Shown piece by piece: positions 27,776 through 37,849 of a stretch of DNA of 64,000 nucleotides. The DNA is from Saliterribacillus persicus (GTDB taxonomy: Bacteria; Bacillota; Bacilli; Bacillales; Amphibacillaceae), in assembly GCF_003337485.1 (NCBI RefSeq), contig NZ_QPJJ01000013.1:1-64000 (forward strand). The letters are read 5' to 3'. Every line of letters begins with the position of its first letter. Within the stretch, counting starts at the first letter, position 1. Position numbers and translations under genes: made by a program. Below the pieces are notes generated by a model. The model was not told where the DNA came from and did not search any database. It saw only the letters and a program-made list of their open reading frames with translations.

Positions 27776-27804
27776 ATTTTACCAAGTCAAAGAGCGATTG
27801 TCAA
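27776..27804 (-). promoter_or_regulatory. purA promoter
   Basis: On the minus strand TTGACA (27799-27804), a 17-base spacer, and TAAAAT (27776-27781), about 43 bp before the start codon. Confidence 0.8.
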
Positions 27805-27812
27805 ACTAAATT

Positions 27813-27848
27813 ACGAACGATAAAATAGCTTAATGTTTAATCGTTCGT
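27813..27848 (-). promoter_or_regulatory. PurR-type operator (inverted PurBoxes)
   Basis: ACGAACGAT at 27813-27821 and ATCGTTCGT at 27840-27848 are exact inverted arms. CGAA and TTCG cores are 26 bases apart, close to the spacing known for paired PurBoxes of Bacillus, and sit just upstream of the purA -35 element. Confidence 0.75.
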
Positions 27849-28157
27849 GTTTATTCTTATCAGTTGGAAAGGTGACAATAATCTGTTCCTTTAATAAAGC
27901 CTCCAGTAGCAGAGACAAATTTTTGGGACTGAATAGATTTGTAGATCATTATTTCGTACAGTGTAAATAACTTAATTTTCCCTCTTATTTACTGAAATTA
28001 ACATCCAGAAATCATTATCCATACTGCTGCATAAGTCATCTCTAGTTTTACTTCATATGCTTGCCCTCTAGAAATCAGAATGAATGTACCTTTCCACCAT
28101 TGTTCTTATCTGTTGCTAAGATCGGTGGCAAACCACCCGATGAAGGTTAAACAGAGT
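27849..28157. other. Gap upstream of purA without a recognisable gene
   Basis: I see no frame with both a start site and protein-like composition. A short plus-strand frame near 28070-28149 ends in VAKIGGKPPDEG and may be a coding relic, but nothing supports it beyond appearance. Confidence 0.4.
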
Positions 28158-28206
28158 ATCCTCACCTAAACTCCGCTAAGTGTTCAAGGTTAGGATCTTT
28201 TTATTT
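28158..28206 (+). terminator. Plus-strand terminator with no evident gene before it
   Basis: ATCCTCACCT (28158-28167) pairs with AGGTTAGGAT (28187-28196), followed by CTTTTTA. No plus-strand gene precedes it within 500 bp, which suggests a lost gene or an untranslated transcript. Confidence 0.45.
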
Positions 28207-28274
28207 TAGGAATTTAACTTAGAATATATAACGGTAATATGGCATGTCAAATAAGAGAGCATTTAACATGATGT

Positions 28275-29015
28275 TTAGAGAGTTTGACCATTATCGATGG
28301 TAAAAACTTGGCCAGTGACAGATTCTTGAGTCAGTTGAAAAAGAATAGCTTCTGCAATATCATTAGGTGTTGATATTCTCTTAAGTGGTAAATTGCCTGC
28401 AAGTTGATACATCTTTTGTTTATTATCAGACCACCACCTAGTATCAACTGCGCCGGGAGATATACAATTCACTCTAACATAGGGTGCTAATGCGAGAGCT
28501 AACGACTTTGTCATTGTGTGAATTGCTGATTTAGTTGCTGCATATGGGATAGAAGAGCCTAGTCCAGTCATGCCTGCTACGCTACCTATATTAACAATTA
28601 CACCCGCTTGTTGCTTTTTCATATAAGGAACAACAGCTTTTACGCAATGAAACATCCCTTTCACATTTACACTAAAAAGGGAATCCCACACATCCTCTGT
28701 TACTGCATCTAAGTCATCCATAGCTATTTGAGCTGTAATACTCGCATTATTTACTAAACCATCGATCTTCCCAAATGTTGTAACAGTCTTGGATACCATA
28801 TTAATAACATCGTTTTCCTTCGCTACATCTGCTTTATAAATAAATGCCGTTCCTCCTTGCTGACTAATTTTTTCGACAACATCGATAGCTTCTTTTTCCG
28901 ATCGGCTATAATTAATAACAACTTTTGCACCTGTATCGGCTAATTTCAATGCTGTTTCCCTTCCAACGCCCGTACCACCGCCAGTTATTATAACTACTTT
29001 ATCTCTTAATTCCAC
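28275..29015 (-). CDS. Short-chain dehydrogenase/reductase (FabG-like)
   Basis: 246 residues, classical SDR. The NAD(P) motif TGGGTGVGRE is at about 11-20, the NNAS-type NNASIT follows, and the catalytic set is Ser in NIGSVAG, Tyr and Lys in IPYAATKSA. The ending FTIDNGQTL is typical. FabG-like 3-oxoacyl reductases and sugar or alcohol dehydrogenases all share this form, so the substrate is open. A GTG start follows GAGGATG. It is divergent from a LysR-type regulator 125 bp away that probably controls it. Confidence 0.9.
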   Translation of the reverse strand: MELRDKVVIITGGGTGVGRETALKLADTGAKVVINYSRSEKEAIDVVEKISQQGGTAFIYKADVAKENDVINMVSKTVTTFGKIDGLVNNASITAQIAMDDLDAVTEDVWDSLFSVNVKGMFHCVKAVVPYMKKQQAGVIVNIGSVAGMTGLGSSIPYAATKSAIHTMTKSLALALAPYVRVNCISPGAVDTRWWSDNKQKMYQLAGNLPLKRISTPNDIAEAILFQLTQESVTGQVFTIDNGQTL

Positions 29016-29078
29016 TCTAAATCATCCTCACTCTGTTTGATTTAATATGTTCTATTATACTTTTATAAATAAAGCCAG

Positions 29079-29121
29079 TATAATACTGAATAATGAAGGT
29101 GGTATCATTTAAAATGATACC
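29079..29121 (+). promoter_or_regulatory. Promoter element and perfect palindrome before the LysR-type gene
   Basis: A -10 hexamer TATAAT is at 29079-29084. At 29101-29121 the arms GGTATCATTT and AAATGATACC pair exactly around a single A. The palindrome lies downstream of the -10, where a bound protein would block transcription of the regulator. It may be the autorepression site; LysR-type sites usually have the T-N11-A pattern, which a sequence of this shape can contain. Confidence 0.5.
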
Positions 29122-29140
29122 AAAGAGAGGATTGTTATTC

Positions 29141-29983
29141 TTGGAAAGTCATGATTTGTGGATTTTTAAACATGTTGCAGAACTGAAATCAGTATCTAAA
29201 GCCGCTGAAAAATTGGGCTATGTACAACCTAATGTAAGTCAGCGAATTAAGAGTTTGGAAGATGAACTAGGAGTCAGATTATTTATACGTAATAATAGAG
29301 GAGTAACATTGACTGATGAAGGGCTCGTTCTATTAGAATATACAAATCAAATTATTCAATTAATGGATGAAGCCAAGTCAGTAGTTAAGCCAAAAAAATG
29401 GAGAGAATCTTTGACACTTGGTGCATCCCAAACAATTTCTGCTGTTAGAATTCCTCAACTATTTTCTTCTTTTTTTAAGGAGCACAAAAATATTGATGTA
29501 AAAGTTAGAACACATGATACGCAAAAGTTACAAGAAATGCTTTCCTATGGAGAACTTGATGGTATATTTGCATATGGCACATTTAATTCTTCACAATTCG
29601 AATCTGTTTATAGTTATTTCGAAAAAATAGTACTCATCTCACCTAAAAAAATTAAATTTGAAAAGCAATATGAACAAACGTTGATTGTTAATAGTAATCC
29701 AAATTGTATATATAGAAATAAAACATTAGGTTTGTCCAAAGAGAATAAATTTCTTGATTCGACTATCATGGAGTTTGATTCACTAGAATCTATCTTGCAA
29801 GCAGTTCATGATGGACTTGGTATCAGTATAATTCCAGCAGACGTTGCAAAAAGTAGAAAAGAAACACAATCAATACAATATAAAGAACTATCAGAAACAA
29901 TCAAGATAGATTTTATAATCAAACGAAAAAAACAGCATCCGAAAAGTCTAACAAAATTTATTCGTTTTTTAGCCCTTCAGTAG
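29141..29983 (+). CDS. LysR-family transcriptional regulator
   Basis: The N-terminal winged helix-turn-helix is clear (FKHVAELKSVSKAAEKLGYVQ then PNVSQRIKSLEDELGVRLF). The rest is a type 2 periplasmic-binding-like effector domain. I start at TTG 29141 (ESHDLWIF), because AGAGAGG lies 10 bases before it and LysR proteins begin close to the helix-turn-helix; an in-frame ATG at 29093 would add 16 residues and translate the palindrome. Divergent to the SDR gene, which is its likely target. Effector unknown. Confidence 0.9.
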   Translation: MESHDLWIFKHVAELKSVSKAAEKLGYVQPNVSQRIKSLEDELGVRLFIRNNRGVTLTDEGLVLLEYTNQIIQLMDEAKSVVKPKKWRESLTLGASQTISAVRIPQLFSSFFKEHKNIDVKVRTHDTQKLQEMLSYGELDGIFAYGTFNSSQFESVYSYFEKIVLISPKKIKFEKQYEQTLIVNSNPNCIYRNKTLGLSKENKFLDSTIMEFDSLESILQAVHDGLGISIIPADVAKSRKETQSIQYKELSETIKIDFIIKRKKQHPKSLTKFIRFLALQ

Positions 29984-30060
29984 TACTTGAAGAGATTTAA
30001 AGGTTCACTATTGGCACTTAAACAACAGTTAAAGAAGTTGGTTGTTAAAAACACTCCAAC

Positions 30061-30098
30061 AAAAAATGACTCCTGTACAAAACAGGAATCATTTTTTA
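30061..30098. terminator. Bidirectional terminator between LysR and dnaC genes
   Basis: AAAAAATGA-TCCTGT and ACAGGA-TCATTTTTT form a symmetrical stem flanked by A and T tracts, so it can end transcripts from both sides. Confidence 0.85.
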
Positions 30099-30164
30099 GA
30101 TGTAGTGTAGTTTTTTTAAAACGTCCTTTTCAAAGGATACTATACTTTTTATTTTCCAATAACC

Positions 30165-31526
30165 TTAACCTGGTGGAATGTCTGAATCTTGATAGCGATG
30201 ATCCAAATCCACGAATTTATTATATTCTTTTACAAAGGCTAATTCGACCGTCCCGACTGGACCGTTACGTTGCTTAGCTAGAATAATTTCAATAATATTT
30301 TGTTTCTCTGACTCCTGATCATAGTAATCATCACGGTATAAGAACCCAACTATATCCGCATCTTGCTCAATACTTCCTGATTCACGTAAGTCAGACATCA
30401 TCGGGCGTTTATCCTGTCTCGATTCTACCCCACGCGATAGCTGAGATAACGCAATCAGAGGTACATTAAGCTCTCTTGCCAACCCTTTTAATGAACGGGA
30501 AATTTCAGATACTTCCTGTTGTCTATTCTCTTTCGAATTGACACTACCTTGGATAAGCTGTAAGTAATCAATCAAAATCATACCTAGCCCGTGCTCTTGC
30601 TTTAACCTTCTACATTTGGAACGAATCTCACTAACTCTAATTCCTGGAGTATCATCAATATATATTCCCGCATTTGATAAGCTACCCATCGCTAGCGATA
30701 ATTTATTCCAATCATCTTCTTCTAAAGAACCGGTTCTTAGTCTTTGTGCATCGATATTTCCTTCCGCACAAAGCATACGTGAAACCAATTGCTCTGCACC
30801 CATCTCTAAGCTGAAGATAGCGACATTTTCCGTTGTTTTAATCGCAACATTTTGCGCAATATTCAAGGCAAAAGCTGTCTTACCAACAGACGGTCTTGCG
30901 GCAACAATGATTAGATCATTTCGTTGGAAGCCAGAAGTAATTCGGTCTAAATCGCGAAATCCTGAAGCAATACCAGTAATATCAGCATTACTCGTATGTA
31001 GTGTTTCAATGCTATCATAAACTTCCATTAAAACATCTTTAATATTTTTAAAAGCAGATGCGTTTTTACGATTCGAAACCTCTAAAATCCGCTTCTCCGC
31101 TTCATTTAATACTTCTTCTACTTCATCTTCCTTTGAAAAACTATCCGTTACAATTTCTGTCGCTGATCGGATTAAACGGCGTAACAAGGCTTTCTCTTCT
31201 ACTATTTTGCAATAATAAACGATGTTAGCTGCGGTTGGAACCGCATTTGCTAGATCACTAAGATAGCTAACGCCACCGATTTCATCCAAAATTTTAGCAT
31301 TCGATAGATTAGTTGTCACCGTAATTAAATCAATTGGTTCGCCTTTATCAGCGAGCTGCATCATCACACGAAAAATACGTTGATGACTACCACGATAAAA
31401 ATCTTCTGGTATAAGTACCTCAGAAGCACTCGATAATGCGTCAGGCTCTAAAAAGATAGCCCCAAGCACCGCTTGTTCTGCTTCTATATTATGTGGTGGG
31501 GTACGATCATTAAATGCCTCACTCAT
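30165..31526 (-). CDS. dnaC: Replicative DNA helicase (DnaB family)
   Basis: The hexameric helicase that unwinds DNA at the fork, named DnaC in B. subtilis. The N-terminal domain (PPHNIEAEQAVLGAIF) binds primase; the C-terminal RecA-like domain has Walker A in ARPSVGKTAFALN, Walker B in MILIDYLQLI and the SDLRESGSIEQDADIV segment. At 453 residues it is the usual length. ATG 31526 follows GAGGAG at 8 bases; an upstream GTG in frame is less likely. It sits 35 bp after rplI, the order found in Bacillus (gdpP-rplI-dnaC). Confidence 0.97.
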   Translation of the reverse strand: MSEAFNDRTPPHNIEAEQAVLGAIFLEPDALSSASEVLIPEDFYRGSHQRIFRVMMQLADKGEPIDLITVTTNLSNAKILDEIGGVSYLSDLANAVPTAANIVYYCKIVEEKALLRRLIRSATEIVTDSFSKEDEVEEVLNEAEKRILEVSNRKNASAFKNIKDVLMEVYDSIETLHTSNADITGIASGFRDLDRITSGFQRNDLIIVAARPSVGKTAFALNIAQNVAIKTTENVAIFSLEMGAEQLVSRMLCAEGNIDAQRLRTGSLEEDDWNKLSLAMGSLSNAGIYIDDTPGIRVSEIRSKCRRLKQEHGLGMILIDYLQLIQGSVNSKENRQQEVSEISRSLKGLARELNVPLIALSQLSRGVESRQDKRPMMSDLRESGSIEQDADIVGFLYRDDYYDQESEKQNIIEIILAKQRNGPVGTVELAFVKEYNKFVDLDHRYQDSDIPPG

Positions 31527-31560
31527 CGAATCTTCTCCTCTCACGCTTACAGCAACCTGC

Positions 31561-32007
31561 TTATACTTCTACGACGTGTACTTTTATTGTTCCTGTAACT
31601 TCCGGATGGATCTTAACAGGGACATTGGTATACCCAAGACTGCGAATTGGCTGATCTAGCTCTATCTTACGTTTGTCCATTTTAATATCATGGCTTTTTT
31701 TCAATTCTTCCGCAATTTGCTTACTGGTAATAGAACCAAATAAACGTCCATTATCCCCAGATTTTGCAGTTAATTTCACTTCTATTTTATCTAACGTTTC
31801 TTTTAATTTTTTGGCTTCATTTACTTCTTCTTCTTCTAATTTTTGCTCTTTATTTTGCTTTGCTTTTAATGCTTTTAAGTTACCTGGAGTAGCTTCAATA
31901 CCTTTATTGTGTTTGAATAAGAAGTTTCTTGCATACCCGTCTGGTACATTTTTCACTTCACCTTTTTTACCTTTTCCTTTTACATCTTCCGTTAGAATTA
32001 CCTTCAT
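31561..32007 (-). CDS. rplI: 50S ribosomal protein L9
   Basis: 148 residues beginning [20 protein letters not shown] with the family pattern GYARNFLF. The long connecting helix ([21 protein letters not shown]) and the C-terminal rRNA-binding domain are both present. It overlaps gdpP by 4 bases (ATGA) and is followed by dnaC. Confidence 0.97.
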   Translation of the reverse strand: MKVILTEDVKGKGKKGEVKNVPDGYARNFLFKHNKGIEATPGNLKALKAKQNKEQKLEEEEVNEAKKLKETLDKIEVKLTAKSGDNGRLFGSITSKQIAEELKKSHDIKMDKRKIELDQPIRSLGYTNVPVKIHPEVTGTIKVHVVEV

Positions 32008-33977
32008 TCTGGATCTCCTCCTTCAAAATATTCTTCTAATATCTCTTTTAACCAATCATGTGCTTCTTCTACAGATACATCTTCTAGTTGCGTAGCGGCA
32101 TTGGTTAAGTGTCCGCCTCCACTCATTTTTTCCATAATGATCTGTACATTTACTTCTCCTAAGGATCTAGCACTTATCCCAATTCTTCCATCAGCTCGAT
32201 TGGAAATAACAAACGAAGCTTCTATTCCACTCATTGTTAATAAGGTATCAGCAGCCTGTGCAATAACCACTGGGCCATAGGTTTGACCGTTTTCACCAAG
32301 CGAAATGGCCACATGACCTCTATAAATATTCGTATTTTCAATTAGACGACTGCGTTTTACATAGATGTCTAAATCCTCTTTTAAAAACTTTTGAACCATG
32401 ACAGTATCGGCACCCTTTGACCTTAGATAAGAGGCTGCGTCAAAGGTTCGTGATCCCGTTCGCAGGGTAAAGCTTTTGGTATCAACAATAATACCCGCTA
32501 AGAGTGCGGTCGACTCTAGCATGCTTAGTGATAAATTCGATGGCTGATACTCCAATAACTCTGTTACTAGTTCAGCAGTAGACGAAGCATACGGCTCCAT
32601 ATAAACCAAGGTAGCGTGCTCAATAAATTCTTCCCCACGGCGGTGATGGTCAATGACTACGACATGATCCGTTTTTTGAATAAGCTTCTCTTCTTGGACC
32701 AGTGCAGGCTTATGCGTATCAACAATCACTAATAAGGTATTCTTTGTCGCAATATCAAGCGCACCTTCAGGGTCTATAAAGTGAGACCATAACTGATCGA
32801 TATCCTTAATTTCTTCTACTAGTCGTTGTACACCCGTATCAATATCATTCTCATCAATAACAAGATAGCTCTCTACATCATTTGCCTGCGCGATTTTCAG
32901 GACACCGATAGCAGAACCGATCGAATCCATGTCTGGTGCTTTATGTCCCATAATGATAACTTGGTCACTTGCTTTCACTAGTTCTTTTAATGCGTGGGAA
33001 ATAACACGCGCTCTTACTCGTGTTCGTTTCTCCATTGGGTTCGTTTTTCCGCCATAAAAGCGAACCTTTCCTTCTTGGTCTTTGATAACAACCTGGTCCC
33101 CACCTCGACCTAGCGCTAAATCTAAACTCGATTGCGTTAATTCACCTAGTTCAGGTAAAGATTCACTTCCAACACCAATCCCGATACTTAAGGTTAATGG
33201 TACATTTTTGTCAGATATTAATTCCCTTACTTCATCTAAAATTTCAAATTTTGATTTTTCTAATTCCTCGAGAATTTGTTTATTCATCACAGCTAAAAAT
33301 CGTTCCTGTGACGTTCGCTTTAAGTAAATACCTAGCAAAGTAGACCATTCATTTAAAATGGAGGTCACTCTTGAGTTGATTTGACTTTTTGCAGTATCAT
33401 CCATGTTTTGAGTGATTTCATCATAATTATCAAGAAAAATCGTACCAAGAACCGTTTGCTCATTTTTATAACGATTTTGAATTTGCACTTGTTTCGTTCG
33501 GTCAAAGAGATAGAGCAGTCTTTCATCCTTTTTGTTTAATACCTGGAAATCGTACTGTTCGATTTTAAGGGTAAAAGAGTCCTGCTTATCCTTCATATTT
33601 GAAATCAGATTAGGAGATAAAAAAGCTAGCTGTTCCCCTACAATTGTTTCATCCTCTGTAAATTGACTCATATATGGATTTGCCCATTCAATGGTGAAAT
33701 CCTCGCTGTATAGAACAATCCCAATAGGCATTTCTAGTAATGCTTCTGATCCTACCTTTTTGACGCGATAGGACAACGTAGAAATATATTCTTCTGTTCT
33801 GTCGACTAATTGCTTTTCCTTATGGATACTATAATATAAAGAAATCGCAAAAAGTACACTCATGATTATTCCTGTTATCCAATGATAATAGAAAATAAAA
33901 ATAAGTAATAAAAAACTCAACAGATAGATTCCTATTAAATGACTGCCCATTTTCGGCTTTGTTATAAATTGCGGCAT
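32004..33977 (-). CDS. gdpP: c-di-AMP phosphodiesterase GdpP
   Basis: Breaks down the second messenger c-di-AMP, which controls potassium, osmotic balance and wall stress. Two N-terminal membrane helices (about 10-52) are followed by a PAS domain, a degenerate GGDEF domain (about 170-300) and a DHH/DHHA1 phosphodiesterase core with [17 protein letters not shown] and VIDHHRRG, and [11 protein letters not shown] near the end. At 657 residues it is full length. It overlaps rplI and lies downstream of yybS. Confidence 0.97.
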   Translation of the reverse strand: MPQFITKPKMGSHLIGIYLLSFLLLIFIFYYHWITGIIMSVLFAISLYYSIHKEKQLVDRTEEYISTLSYRVKKVGSEALLEMPIGIVLYSEDFTIEWANPYMSQFTEDETIVGEQLAFLSPNLISNMKDKQDSFTLKIEQYDFQVLNKKDERLLYLFDRTKQVQIQNRYKNEQTVLGTIFLDNYDEITQNMDDTAKSQINSRVTSILNEWSTLLGIYLKRTSQERFLAVMNKQILEELEKSKFEILDEVRELISDKNVPLTLSIGIGVGSESLPELGELTQSSLDLALGRGGDQVVIKDQEGKVRFYGGKTNPMEKRTRVRARVISHALKELVKASDQVIIMGHKAPDMDSIGSAIGVLKIAQANDVESYLVIDENDIDTGVQRLVEEIKDIDQLWSHFIDPEGALDIATKNTLLVIVDTHKPALVQEEKLIQKTDHVVVIDHHRRGEEFIEHATLVYMEPYASSTAELVTELLEYQPSNLSLSMLESTALLAGIIVDTKSFTLRTGSRTFDAASYLRSKGADTVMVQKFLKEDLDIYVKRSRLIENTNIYRGHVAISLGENGQTYGPVVIAQAADTLLTMSGIEASFVISNRADGRIGISARSLGEVNVQIIMEKMSGGGHLTNAATQLEDVSVEEAHDWLKEILEEYFEGGDPE

Positions 33978-34009
33978 TGCTCTCAGCTCCTAATTTAAAT
34001 CCGCACGAG

Positions 34010-34951
34010 TTACTTCTGTACAATCTTTTTCAGTGCAAATCCTAAATCAATTATACCTAAGATTCGCATGAAATATATACCCCCTATAGGAAAAAGAACA
34101 AGAAATACAATACTAATAATTGGTAAGGCAAGCGACTTTTCCTTTACATGCACGTAGTGGAAAATAAAAGAAAGTCCCTGAAGGATCAGTAATACGCCCG
34201 CTAAATGTGAAATGTTTATCGTTGCTAAATATAAATAAGAGGAGGTGTCCTCTGCGTTTATCCAAGAAATAATAATGGTGAAAAAATAGATCCACAAAAT
34301 TATTTTCGGTAAATTGTATGTGCGAAACGGCGGAAAAGTTAATTTTTCCTCACGCTGTTTGTTCAAAATTTTATACGTTATCCATTGGCTAAGGAATGCA
34401 ATTGTCATTGCAAAGACAACGATGATTACTGGTAGTATATTCAATATACCCATCATTTGATCTTGTAATAATTCAAAATCCTCTGCACCTAACTGATTAA
34501 GACCAAATGATTCAAACATATCTCGTGTCATGGTTAATGACTCATTAACGGTGCGTTCGTAGGCATCACGAATCGAAACACCTAATACACCTTCGACAAA
34601 TAAATAAATTGCTACAATACCAACTACCGCGCCTACTGTTCCCTGCGCCCATGTCTCATATGCGCGGTAATCATTACGAATAGCTAAGCCTAGCATCAAT
34701 CCTGTTACTACCGCAAATATAGTAAGTGGCATTGTTACAGCTGTTGCCAACCACAAGGTAATAAATATTAAAATCATGCTGGCAACACTCACTACCTTCC
34801 AATCATGCTTTACCACATATAAAATAAATGGAATCGGCATAATAAAAAAGGTGACTATTTCTGCCCCCGGAATGAAAATGGTAAGCAGTAAAAGGAAAAT
34901 ATAGCTACCAGTATAAAGAAATGAATCTTTTACAACGCTTTGTTTCTTCAA
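34010..34951 (-). CDS. yybS: DUF2232 membrane protein YybS
   Basis: 313 residues with about eight membrane helices and no soluble domain; the segment GTVGAVVGIVAIYLFVEGVL is typical of the YybS family. It is conserved upstream of gdpP in Bacillaceae, and its function is not known. The start is TTG 34951 with GGGGG 9-10 bases before it. The gap to the next gene (34952-35327) holds a terminator and nothing else I recognise. Confidence 0.9.
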   Translation of the reverse strand: MKKQSVVKDSFLYTGSYIFLLLLTIFIPGAEIVTFFIMPIPFILYVVKHDWKVVSVASMILIFITLWLATAVTMPLTIFAVVTGLMLGLAIRNDYRAYETWAQGTVGAVVGIVAIYLFVEGVLGVSIRDAYERTVNESLTMTRDMFESFGLNQLGAEDFELLQDQMMGILNILPVIIVVFAMTIAFLSQWITYKILNKQREEKLTFPPFRTYNLPKIILWIYFFTIIISWINAEDTSSYLYLATINISHLAGVLLILQGLSFIFHYVHVKEKSLALPIISIVFLVLFPIGGIYFMRILGIIDLGFALKKIVQK

Positions 34952-35002
34952 AGTTGTTAACCCCCATTAGTACATCTTTTCTCTATCACTTACATCTGTA
35001 TG

Positions 35003-35037
35003 AAAAAGCACAGCTCTATAGTCTGCTGTGCTTTTTA
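35003..35037. terminator. Symmetrical terminator upstream of yybS
   Basis: AAAAAGCACAGC pairs exactly with GCTGTGCTTTTT around ten bases. It could end transcripts from either direction; no gene directly points into it, so it may insulate the yybS promoter. Confidence 0.7.
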
Positions 35038-35327
35038 CGCAAAACATGTATTTTTTTAAGCTGATCCACGCTCGTGTATTCGAAAATCATGATTCACCGC
35101 TACTTTTCAATAGAAAAATGCTTCATTTTCGTCTAACTTTTTTTCATCCGCTCAGTCTGCTCCTCAATTATTCTCTTATTATAAACGATTGCCCCAAGCA
35201 TTGACAAATAGTTCTGCTTTTAGCCGGTAGCTAATGTCTTCACTTGATTGCTTTATTGCCTGAGGTGTTCATCCCATCCTTTTTAATTTATAATAAGGAA
35301 AGAAAAATATATTTAGGGGGCAAATCA

Positions 35328-36119
35328 ATGATACATACGCTGTTTTTTGATTTAGACGACACAATACTATGGGATAAAAAAAGTGTAAAAGAGGCATTTA
35401 GGAAAACCTGTGCCTTAGCACAAGAAAAATATGACGTTGATCCTGAAATTTTAGAAACGGAAGTACGTAAGGCGGCTCAAGAATTATATGCAAGCTATGA
35501 AACCTATGCATTCACGAAAATGATCGGTATTAACCCTTTTGAAGGATTATGGGGGAACTTTTTAGACGATCAGGATGATTTTAGAAAAATGGCGAGCATT
35601 GTTCCTACCTACCGAAAGGATTCGTGGGTCGCTGGTTTAAGGGCTTTAAAAATCCAGGATGAAGCATTTGGAGCATATTTAGCCGAAGAATTTCCCCGGT
35701 TACGTAAAGAAAGTCCTTTTGTTTATGAAGGAACCTTTCCTATTCTTGAAAAATTACAAAAGCACTATAAGCTTTTATTGTTAACAAACGGTTCACCTGA
35801 TTTGCAGCAAACCAAATTAACCATCACACCTGAAATCACAGACTATTTTGATCATGTTATCATTTCCGGCGCTTTTGGAAAAGGAAAGCCTGCCCCTGAA
35901 ATTTTTGAGCATGCCCTAGAGACAGCTGGTGTAAATAAGGATGAGGTTCTGATGATTGGCGATAATTTGATGACAGATATTCTTGGAGCAAATCGAACTG
36001 GAATTAAAAATGTATGGATCAATCGCGAGGACAATACAGCAACAGATGTACAACCTACCTATGAAATAACACACTTAGATGAATTATTTCCTTTATTAGA
36101 AAAATTGAATAAAGCTTAA
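35328..36119 (+). CDS. HAD-family phosphatase (YjjG-like)
   Basis: About 263 residues. HAD motif I is FFDLDDTIL at 5-13, motif II in LLTNGSP, and the acidic motif in MIGDNLMTDILGA, the layout of the YjjG/5'-nucleotidase subgroup of cytoplasmic phosphatases. ATG 35328 follows GGGGGC; an upstream in-frame ATG would add 28 unlikely residues. It is the only plus-strand gene in this part, convergent with serA, with a shared terminator. Physiological substrate unknown. Confidence 0.9.
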   Translation: MIHTLFFDLDDTILWDKKSVKEAFRKTCALAQEKYDVDPEILETEVRKAAQELYASYETYAFTKMIGINPFEGLWGNFLDDQDDFRKMASIVPTYRKDSWVAGLRALKIQDEAFGAYLAEEFPRLRKESPFVYEGTFPILEKLQKHYKLLLLTNGSPDLQQTKLTITPEITDYFDHVIISGAFGKGKPAPEIFEHALETAGVNKDEVLMIGDNLMTDILGANRTGIKNVWINREDNTATDVQPTYEITHLDELFPLLEKLNKA

Positions 36120-36128
36120 AAGAAAGAA

Positions 36129-36165
36129 AGGGTGCAACTCATTTTAGTGAGTTGCACCCTTTTTC
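36129..36165. terminator. Bidirectional terminator between HAD gene and serA
   Basis: GGGTGCAACTCA and TGAGTTGCACCC are exact arms around six bases, with five T on the plus side and an A-tract on the other. Confidence 0.92.
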
Positions 36166-36167
36166 TC

Positions 36168-37754
36168 TTATAATTCGATTACTGTTACCCCGTGAATTTC
36201 TTCTAGGTCACGTAATAGGTTTAAATCTTCATCTTCTACATGTTTATCAACTGTAAGTATCATGATAGCTTCTCCACCTACGTCAGAACGTCCTACCTGC
36301 ATTGCTGCAATATTGATATTCTTTTCAGCTAAAGAGCTACCTACTTTACCAATAACTCCTGGTTGGTCCGTATGATTAACAAAAATCATGTGTCCATCAG
36401 GAATAACATCCACGCTATAATTATCAACTTGTACAATACGCGGTCCAAGTCCATTTAATAAAGTACCTGCTACTGTTCTAGTAGAAGATTTCGTTTTAAC
36501 TTCAACTTTTAGTAAATTAGTGAAGCCTTTTGTTTGAGAAGACTTATGTTCATTTACTTCAATTCCACGTTTTTCAGCTAAGTAAGATGCGTTGACGTCA
36601 TTTACGTGATCACCTAAGTGACGTTTTAATAAACCTTTAACTGTATTTCTTGTTAATGGTCCAACTTCAAATTCTGTTAACTCACCAGAATAAGATACAT
36701 TGATTTCTTCAATAACTCCTTCACACACATGCGTTAAGAAGGTACCAAGTTTTTCAGAAAGATTAAAATATGGTTCAATTTTATTTAATATTTCTTTTGG
36801 TACAGAAGGTAAGTTTACAGGGTTTCTTGCTACACCCTCTGTTAAGTAACGAACCACATCATGACTTACATCAATTGCTACATTTTCCTGTGCTTCTACC
36901 GTGCTAGCACCTAAGTGCGGAGTTGCAATCACTTCAGGAAGATCTAACAAGCAATGGTCTGTAGCTGGTTCTTCTTCAAACACATCTAAAGCTGCCCCTG
37001 CTACCTTACCATCTTTAATTGCATCATATAATGCATCCTCATCGATAATTCCACCACGAGCACAGTTTATGATTTGTACGCCATCCTTCATTTTATCGAA
37101 TGCCGCTTTATTAATCATATGCTTCGTTTCTTTTAATAATGGCGTATGAACTGTAATAAAGTCTGCTACTTTGATTACATCTTCAACCGTACCATAATCA
37201 ATACCTAGCTTTTCAGCACGATCCTTCGTTAGGAATGGATCATAACCGATTACTTTCATTCGTTGTCCTTTAGCACGCATAGCCACTTCTACACCAATAC
37301 GTCCCATTCCAATAACACCAAGTGTCTTTCCTTTTAACTCTACCCCTACGTGCGTTTTACGATCCCATTTCTTATTCTTAAGGGATAGGAATGCTTGTGG
37401 GATGTTTCTTGCTAAAGACATTAGCATTGCAACAGTATGCTCAGCTGCAGAATTCGTATTACCGTCAGGTGCGTTTACTACTATTACCCCATACTCGGTA
37501 GCGGCGCTTAAATCTATATTATCTACACCTACACCCGCACGTCCGATAATTTTTAAATTTTTAGCTTGGCTAATAATATCACGTGTCACCTTTGTTTGAC
37601 TTCTCACAAGTAAAGCGTCGTAGCTACCAATTTTTTCAGCTAACTCATCTGCTGAAAGATCTGTTTGTACATCAACTTCAATACCCTCTGCTGCACGTAA
37701 TGGTTGAATACCGTCTTCACTAAGTGGATCACTAATTAGTACTTTATAAGTCAT
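36168..37754 (-). CDS. serA: D-3-phosphoglycerate dehydrogenase
   Basis: First step of serine biosynthesis. The N-terminal half is a D-2-hydroxyacid dehydrogenase with the NAD motif GVIGMGRIGVEVAMRA and the catalytic GGIIDEDAL and ATPHLGAST regions. The C-terminal part is the substrate-binding and ACT domains (ending VTVIEL), which give serine feedback in relatives. ATG 37754 follows AGGAGGT; twelve more codons upstream are open but lie in the leader. A T-box leader precedes it, so transcription should rise when the cognate tRNA is uncharged. Confidence 0.97.
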   Translation of the reverse strand: MTYKVLISDPLSEDGIQPLRAAEGIEVDVQTDLSADELAEKIGSYDALLVRSQTKVTRDIISQAKNLKIIGRAGVGVDNIDLSAATEYGVIVVNAPDGNTNSAAEHTVAMLMSLARNIPQAFLSLKNKKWDRKTHVGVELKGKTLGVIGMGRIGVEVAMRAKGQRMKVIGYDPFLTKDRAEKLGIDYGTVEDVIKVADFITVHTPLLKETKHMINKAAFDKMKDGVQIINCARGGIIDEDALYDAIKDGKVAGAALDVFEEEPATDHCLLDLPEVIATPHLGASTVEAQENVAIDVSHDVVRYLTEGVARNPVNLPSVPKEILNKIEPYFNLSEKLGTFLTHVCEGVIEEINVSYSGELTEFEVGPLTRNTVKGLLKRHLGDHVNDVNASYLAEKRGIEVNEHKSSQTKGFTNLLKVEVKTKSSTRTVAGTLLNGLGPRIVQVDNYSVDVIPDGHMIFVNHTDQPGVIGKVGSSLAEKNINIAAMQVGRSDVGGEAIMILTVDKHVEDEDLNLLRDLEEIHGVTVIEL

Positions 37755-37849
37755 TTTTGTACCTCCTAATGGAATATATTTTGTATGCATAATACGGTGA
37801 AGCCTTTTTCATTTCTTCATGGTAAACGAAAGCTTGAGATAATTTACCA

